Below, one piece after another: positions 60,501 to 64,000 of a DNA stretch of 64,000 nt (its first letter is position 1; every line of letters begins with the position of its first letter). Under the pieces are notes generated by a model that did not search any database, was not told the origin of the DNA, and saw only the letters and a program-made list of their open reading frames with translations. The DNA lies in assembly GCF_040712315.1 (NCBI RefSeq), contig NC_134020.1:37936751-38000750 (forward strand). The letters run 5' to 3'. Made by a program: the position numbers and the translations under genes. Source of the DNA: Castanea sativa (taxonomy: Eukaryota; Streptophyta; Magnoliopsida; Fagales; Fagaceae).

Positions 60501-62914
60501 CGTGTAACACAAGCCAGGACTAACTGTTATCTGAAAGTATAAAATGACAAACAATTATAACAAAGAGCATCTGTCAGGAAACTAAATGCAGTTTCCAAAA
60601 GCTATCCTATTGTATCCTACTAAAAGGTCACAAAATTGTAAGAGAAGCACTAACTGAAGTGCCATCCAGTTCAGACCATAGACCAATCAAAGGAATGACA
60701 AGAACATTCTCAATTCAGCCTACTCCTCTCTTCCACCAATCTCAAGGTAGTCAAAGGTGAGAGGCGACCTTAAGGCGCCAAGGCCTCGTATCGCCCAAGG
60801 CGTGAGGCGACAAAAAGGCGCTAGCCCGAGTAAAGTGAGGTGCCAAATTCTTAATATATTTATTATACATATAGAACTAAAATCATATGTACCTAGTGTA
60901 TTATAATATTATAATGAAGTGTTTTTCAATGTGTAGCATGAAGAAATTAGGTCTATCAAATTATTTCAATATAGGATTAACATGGTTTAGGCTCTATTAG
61001 TTAGTTCTAACAATACATTTTACAATAAGCTTCTATATAACAATAAGTCTTACAAAACAAATTTGTAAATTAATTTAACTAACAATAGGTTTTATAACAT
61101 GCCTTTTGAAATTAATAGTCTAAAAATAGGTTTCACAACAAACTTCTATAAATAAATAAAATTTAAATTAAATTTAAATTTAAAAATTTAAAAAAAAAAA
61201 ACTTGAGGCTCTTGCCTTAGCGCCTTTTTCATGGCTTAAGGCGGTCACCTTGCTCGCCTAGGCTCTAAAGGCGAGCGCCTCACTAAAGGCGCCTCGCCTT
61301 AGAGCCTTTGAGGCGCCTTAGTGGCGCCTCACCTCGCCCAGGCGCCTAGGCGAGCGCCCGGCTCGCCTTTGACTACACTGACCATTCTAGTATAAACTTT
61401 TGCAAAGTAGCTATAAACTCAACACTGGATTTTGAAACAGCATGCAAGGACATGGAATAGCCTTCTTTCCATTTATTCAAAACACTGGCACCAAAGAAAG
61501 TTAGCCCAAATTCCTAGACCCTAAACATGCACAAAGTATGGAAAGAAACCACAACTTCTAGATTAGGCGTTTTTAGAAACACAGTCATATCTTATATTAC
61601 CAGTAAAGTGAATATATTATGTCTGGCTAACTTAAATAAAAGCTTAGGTATATCAATTGTCTCTAACTAGTACTAAAACTACAATTAGCAATGTGGACAT
61701 ATTATGTCTGAATAACAAATCATCCCAGTCAAAAACCTAGAAAATCACTTAAACTGTAATTAGTAATATACCCAAGGCTAAAGATGTGTCACAACATAAT
61801 GACTAAATGAAGGTCATTCACTTAACAAGCCTGTGCAATTTATTGCTCGTTAACACTTTTAAAGGCAAGACATACAGCAAATAAACATTATATGCAAAGG
61901 TTCAATAAAAAATTCATAAAAAAAATAAATAAATAAAAAATCAGGTAAAGTATTGGATATCACATATAAATGTGACAATTTATAACTTTGTACTTGGACC
62001 CATTCATAGAGAGAGAGAGAGATCTACATGCATGGAGGAGGACCCTCTCCTTCTGGTTCCAACTTTCGCCATTCATATGGCTTGGCAGCTGTGTCCAGTG
62101 CCCATACATCAGCCAAAGGCCGCTTCCCTGAAAAGCACACAACAATACTGTTTATGTCCAATTAACTCTCAACATATGCATCTCTGGTTTTTTTATGTAA
62201 CCAATGCACACAGTATGAATTTGGTTTATCCCCACCACCCCCCCCCCCCACCAAAAAAAAAAAAAAGAATGAGGCTTGAATGCGGAGTGAATTACCATCA
62301 TTGCCACCAATTGCCATGAGGTACCTTTGCCCCACCAAAGCCATCACATGTCCATAACGTGGCCCTGGTCCAGGGCCTTGAACAACAACTCTACAAGATA
62401 TCAACCATTCATAATGAATAAATTGCAGAGTATATATAGAAAAATGAGGAAGCACATATTTACGAAATTACGAGTCTACCTATGCCATCGCGGTCGTTGC
62501 TGTGTCAGGTCAAGAACATGAAGATCCTCAGCAGACAAACCCGCTGGACCAATTCCACCCTGTTTCGAAATATGAAAGTCTACAGTAAGAACTAAAACTG
62601 TGACTTAGTCAAAATGATTACTAAAAGGATAATATACTGCATGCTAACCTGAATAACTACCATAGTTCCCACAGCAGTGGCCACATGGGCGGCCCTTGGT
62701 GTAGGCGGTTCTCCAAAGGGATTGATCCTGCAAAAAAGGTTTATTATAAGCACTAAAATAAGTTCAAGCGGGGTAGAAACGCACTATTTAACTGTAGCCA
62801 ATAACGCACTTGTGTATAGCCATAGGCTGATGAGATGAGATTCCTAGACTTACCTAGACCATTTATTTGTTAATACATCATAACAGTGCACATCAGCTGT
62901 AGCACCTGCTAGTC
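48346..62914 (-). CDS. BSL3: BSL2/BSL3-type Kelch-repeat Ser/Thr phosphatase, N-terminus outside window
   Basis: Twenty exons in transcript order (complement): 62854-62914, 62649-62727, 62480-62559, 62296-62390, 62028-62127, 60209-60278, 59454-59555, 59283-59364, 56579-56758, 55007-55268, 54665-54902, 54389-54559, 53165-53403, 51225-51309, 51030-51128, 50747-50946, 50576-50651, 49439-49574, 49208-49347, 48346-48429. All are GT-AG and phases agree, giving 858 residues plus stop; about 150 N-terminal residues are missing. Kelch repeats come first ([25 protein letters not shown]). An Ala-rich linker ([11 protein letters not shown]) follows. The PP1/PP2A-like domain has GDLHGQ, GDYVDRG, RGNHE, HGGIG and RAHE, which hold the metal ligands. 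It ends RGSLAWI. BSL proteins dephosphorylate BIN2 kinase in brassinosteroid signalling. The linker and length indicate BSL2/BSL3 rather than BSL1; the two cannot be separated here. Relative to my memory of BSL3, the linker LPGRFIDER lacks two residues. Confidence 0.95.
48496..48522. repeat. (CA)n microsatellite in the last BSL intron
   Basis: About 13 CA copies. Further short (CA)n runs lie at about 48969-48988 and 49178-49195, all in the BSL intron 48430-49207. Confidence 0.9.
52200..52640. mobile_element. Possible LTR or TRIM fragment in a BSL intron
   Basis: The stretch contains GGGCCATAGTTATAGGCC, AGTCTTTATATATATATA (a TATA-like signal) and a leader with TATTCAAGGAG. It ends near ACTGTTCACGATTACTGTTCACAC. 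This order resembles a short Copia or TRIM LTR, but I could not find a partner LTR, clean TG...CA ends or a target duplication, so it is tentative. Confidence 0.35.
52975..53095 (-). mobile_element. Possible SINE in the same BSL intron
   Basis: The - strand reads GACGTGGGTTCAAGTCCCTTTGG, an excellent Pol III B box (GGTTCAAGTCC), in a short repeat-like context. The A box and tail are not clear, so the limits are approximate. Confidence 0.4.
55457..56150 (-). mobile_element. 5'-truncated LINE (L1) end in a BSL intron
   Basis: Complement 55723-56001 reads [40 protein letters not shown] and [12 protein letters not shown]. This is the zf-RVT zinc-binding region (Cys and His spacing retained) at the end of plant L1 ORF2. 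A T-run at 55463-55469 on the + strand is the probable poly(A) tail. It is in the sense orientation relative to BSL and lies between two coding exons without breaking either. Confidence 0.82.
56970..56996. repeat. (TA)n microsatellite in a BSL intron
   Basis: Short TA tract. The surrounding 2.5-kb intron (56759-59282) otherwise holds the hAT-like remnant and SINE listed separately, plus unannotated AT-rich DNA. Confidence 0.85.
58042..58835. mobile_element. Possible hAT-like remnant in a BSL intron
   Basis: The left CAAGGGTGAAGCTAGGCC and the reverse complement of the right end, TAGTGGCGGAGCCAGG, resemble the termini of the element at 10215-11757. The interior is AT-rich and non-coding. I found no target duplication, so it is probably old or the ends are misplaced. 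Confidence 0.45.
58995..59120 (+). mobile_element. tRNA-derived SINE in a BSL intron
   Basis: An A-box-like GGGTAGCACAATCAGCTGGGG and a B-box-like CTGGTTTGAATCTCC lie 30 bp apart, the layout of a Pol III promoter. A CCTTCCCCTCCC body follows. Tail and target duplications are unclear. Antisense to BSL. Confidence 0.55.
60747..61376. mobile_element. TIR element with GGCG-rich ends in a BSL intron
   Basis: The ends GTAGTCAAAGGTGAG and CTCGCCTTTGACTAC match at 14 of 15 when inverted. Subterminal regions are packed with AAGGCGC / GCGCCTT and GGCGAG / CTCGCC repeats over about 100 bp (left) and 170 bp (right), around an AT-rich core. No ORF. No target duplication was identified, so the superfamily is open. 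Confidence 0.8.
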
Positions 62915-64000
62915 CTGCAATCCAAGTGAAATTGTTAATATTCAATAAAGATCCAAGAATGGGTCAATTTCATGAAAACAAGAATCCATGAATTAAAACG
63001 AACCAATATTTGGAATTTCCACTTGGTAAATTATATATATACATCATATCATATTGAGGCTGGCTTCAAGGATACTTGGTTCATATGTTAATCAAACACT
63101 TAGATAAAACAACAAGGTTTCTTGGCACCATAAATAATAACAAAAAAACAAAGAAACATCAATGAATTATTAGAATCTGACAAGCTATGCCTACTATACC
63201 ACTTGTATTCATTGGAATTCAAAACAACAGCAATAATTTCTGGCATGAATTCATTGGGATTCAACAATAAAAGGGATCAAATTTACTAAAGGTATGTTTG
63301 GAGGGGAAGGAGATGGGGAAGGAGAGGAGACCAGAAGGTGACTGGAAAATAGTCCACTCTCCCTCCATTCAAACATAGGGTCATCTGTCAAAACCATAAC
63401 ATAATTTGGAGTGTGGTTAAATTCGTATATTTCAGCCCCTTCCTCCTCTCCTCCCCTTCCATCTCCCAACATCCAAACATAGGGTTAGATGTCAAAAACA
63501 AAATATAATTTCGAGTGTTGTTGCACCAAAATTGATAACAAAACCTAAAATCTCTAAAATTAAGTAAGTAAATCGGTGCCTCCTTCCGTTGCAAGAACAG
63601 ATAGCAAGGGAGTTCATGGATTCAAAACATACTAGGTGAACGTGAAACATCCCCTTCTTTTCTTTTTTTTTGGATAGATAAATACAACACTCATCTATAG
63701 AGGACTGATTCAACTGAACCAATAACCTTAACACTCCATATCTCACTTATGGAGAAGAGAATACCATCTAGTCACAAAATCAATACAATTTGAAGGTCAA
63801 CAATATCAACACAAATTTATGACTCAATGGAATCTGGCAAAACTAGGGATCACATACCACTTGAACAACCAAAGTTTCAAAACAGTAACAAATGATATTC
63901 TATAATCCAATAACAGAACAACCACGATCTGTAAGACAAAGCTAGGTTCACCCTCCAAAGAATGTTAAAGTCAGGGTTTTTCACAACAAAAAAAATCAAC
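62915..64000 (-). other. BSL intron running off the window edge
   Basis: No Kelch-type coding sequence is found here. The first exon in the window starts in mid-codon (phase needs one base from upstream), so this must be intron leading to N-terminal exons beyond 64000. It contains one MITE-like element, listed separately. Confidence 0.75.
63293..63480. mobile_element. MITE related to the one in the J-domain intron
   Basis: The left TATGTTTGGAGGGGAAGG and right CATCCAAACATA ends carry the same ATGTTTGGA terminus and GGAGG/CCTCC subtermini as the element at 33178-33569. A second CAAACATAGGGT...GTCAAAAAC block follows a very similar one at about 63370-63400, so about 105 bp has been duplicated or two copies are nested. 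Confidence 0.6.

Overview
The window looks like nuclear DNA of a woody eudicot. It has AT-rich intergenic DNA, intron-rich plant genes with GT-AG junctions, and many nested plant transposons. The pol-less element at 20.4-28.1 kb resembles sequences I remember from Fagaceae and grape, so an oak or chestnut relative is a guess, not a result. Nothing bacterial, viral or organellar is evident.

Three host protein genes and one tRNA are supported. (1) An intronless FANTASTIC FOUR (FAF-like) gene lies at 6371-8020 on the + strand, probably with a 5'UTR intron. (2) A nine-exon J-domain gene of the DNAJC8/SPF31 type lies at 29523-39637 on the + strand; it joins into an uninterrupted 249-residue protein. 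(3) The 3' 20 exons of a BSL2/BSL3-type Kelch-phosphatase gene lie at 48346-62914 on the - strand; the N-terminus lies beyond the right edge. A tRNA with a UAU anticodon (44201-44274, - strand) sits between the convergent J-domain and BSL genes.

The 21.5 kb between FAF and the J-domain gene is mostly two dead Copia-type elements in the same orientation. The first (10120-18660) has normal gag-pol, now broken. Its 5' LTR is split by a hAT-like element that itself carries a PIF/Harbinger element, and by a solo LTR. A CACTA-type element splits its gag. The second (20449-28117) has LTRs, a PBS and gag but no recognisable pol. In place of pol is a separate ORF with its own TATA-like box.

The J-domain and BSL introns hold SINEs, LINE ends, MITEs and a Harbinger transposase relic. 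The interval between these genes (39.6-48.3 kb) holds a MULE-type MITE with a perfect 9-bp target duplication, a Harbinger element inside another Harbinger element, a SINE, and a TIR element filled with a 42-bp minisatellite.

The host genes are not a pathway cluster. FAF proteins act in shoot-meristem or ABA signalling, DNAJC8-type proteins in spliceosome-linked chaperoning, and BSL phosphatases in brassinosteroid signalling. All coordinates come from reading by eye; no alignment or database search was run.
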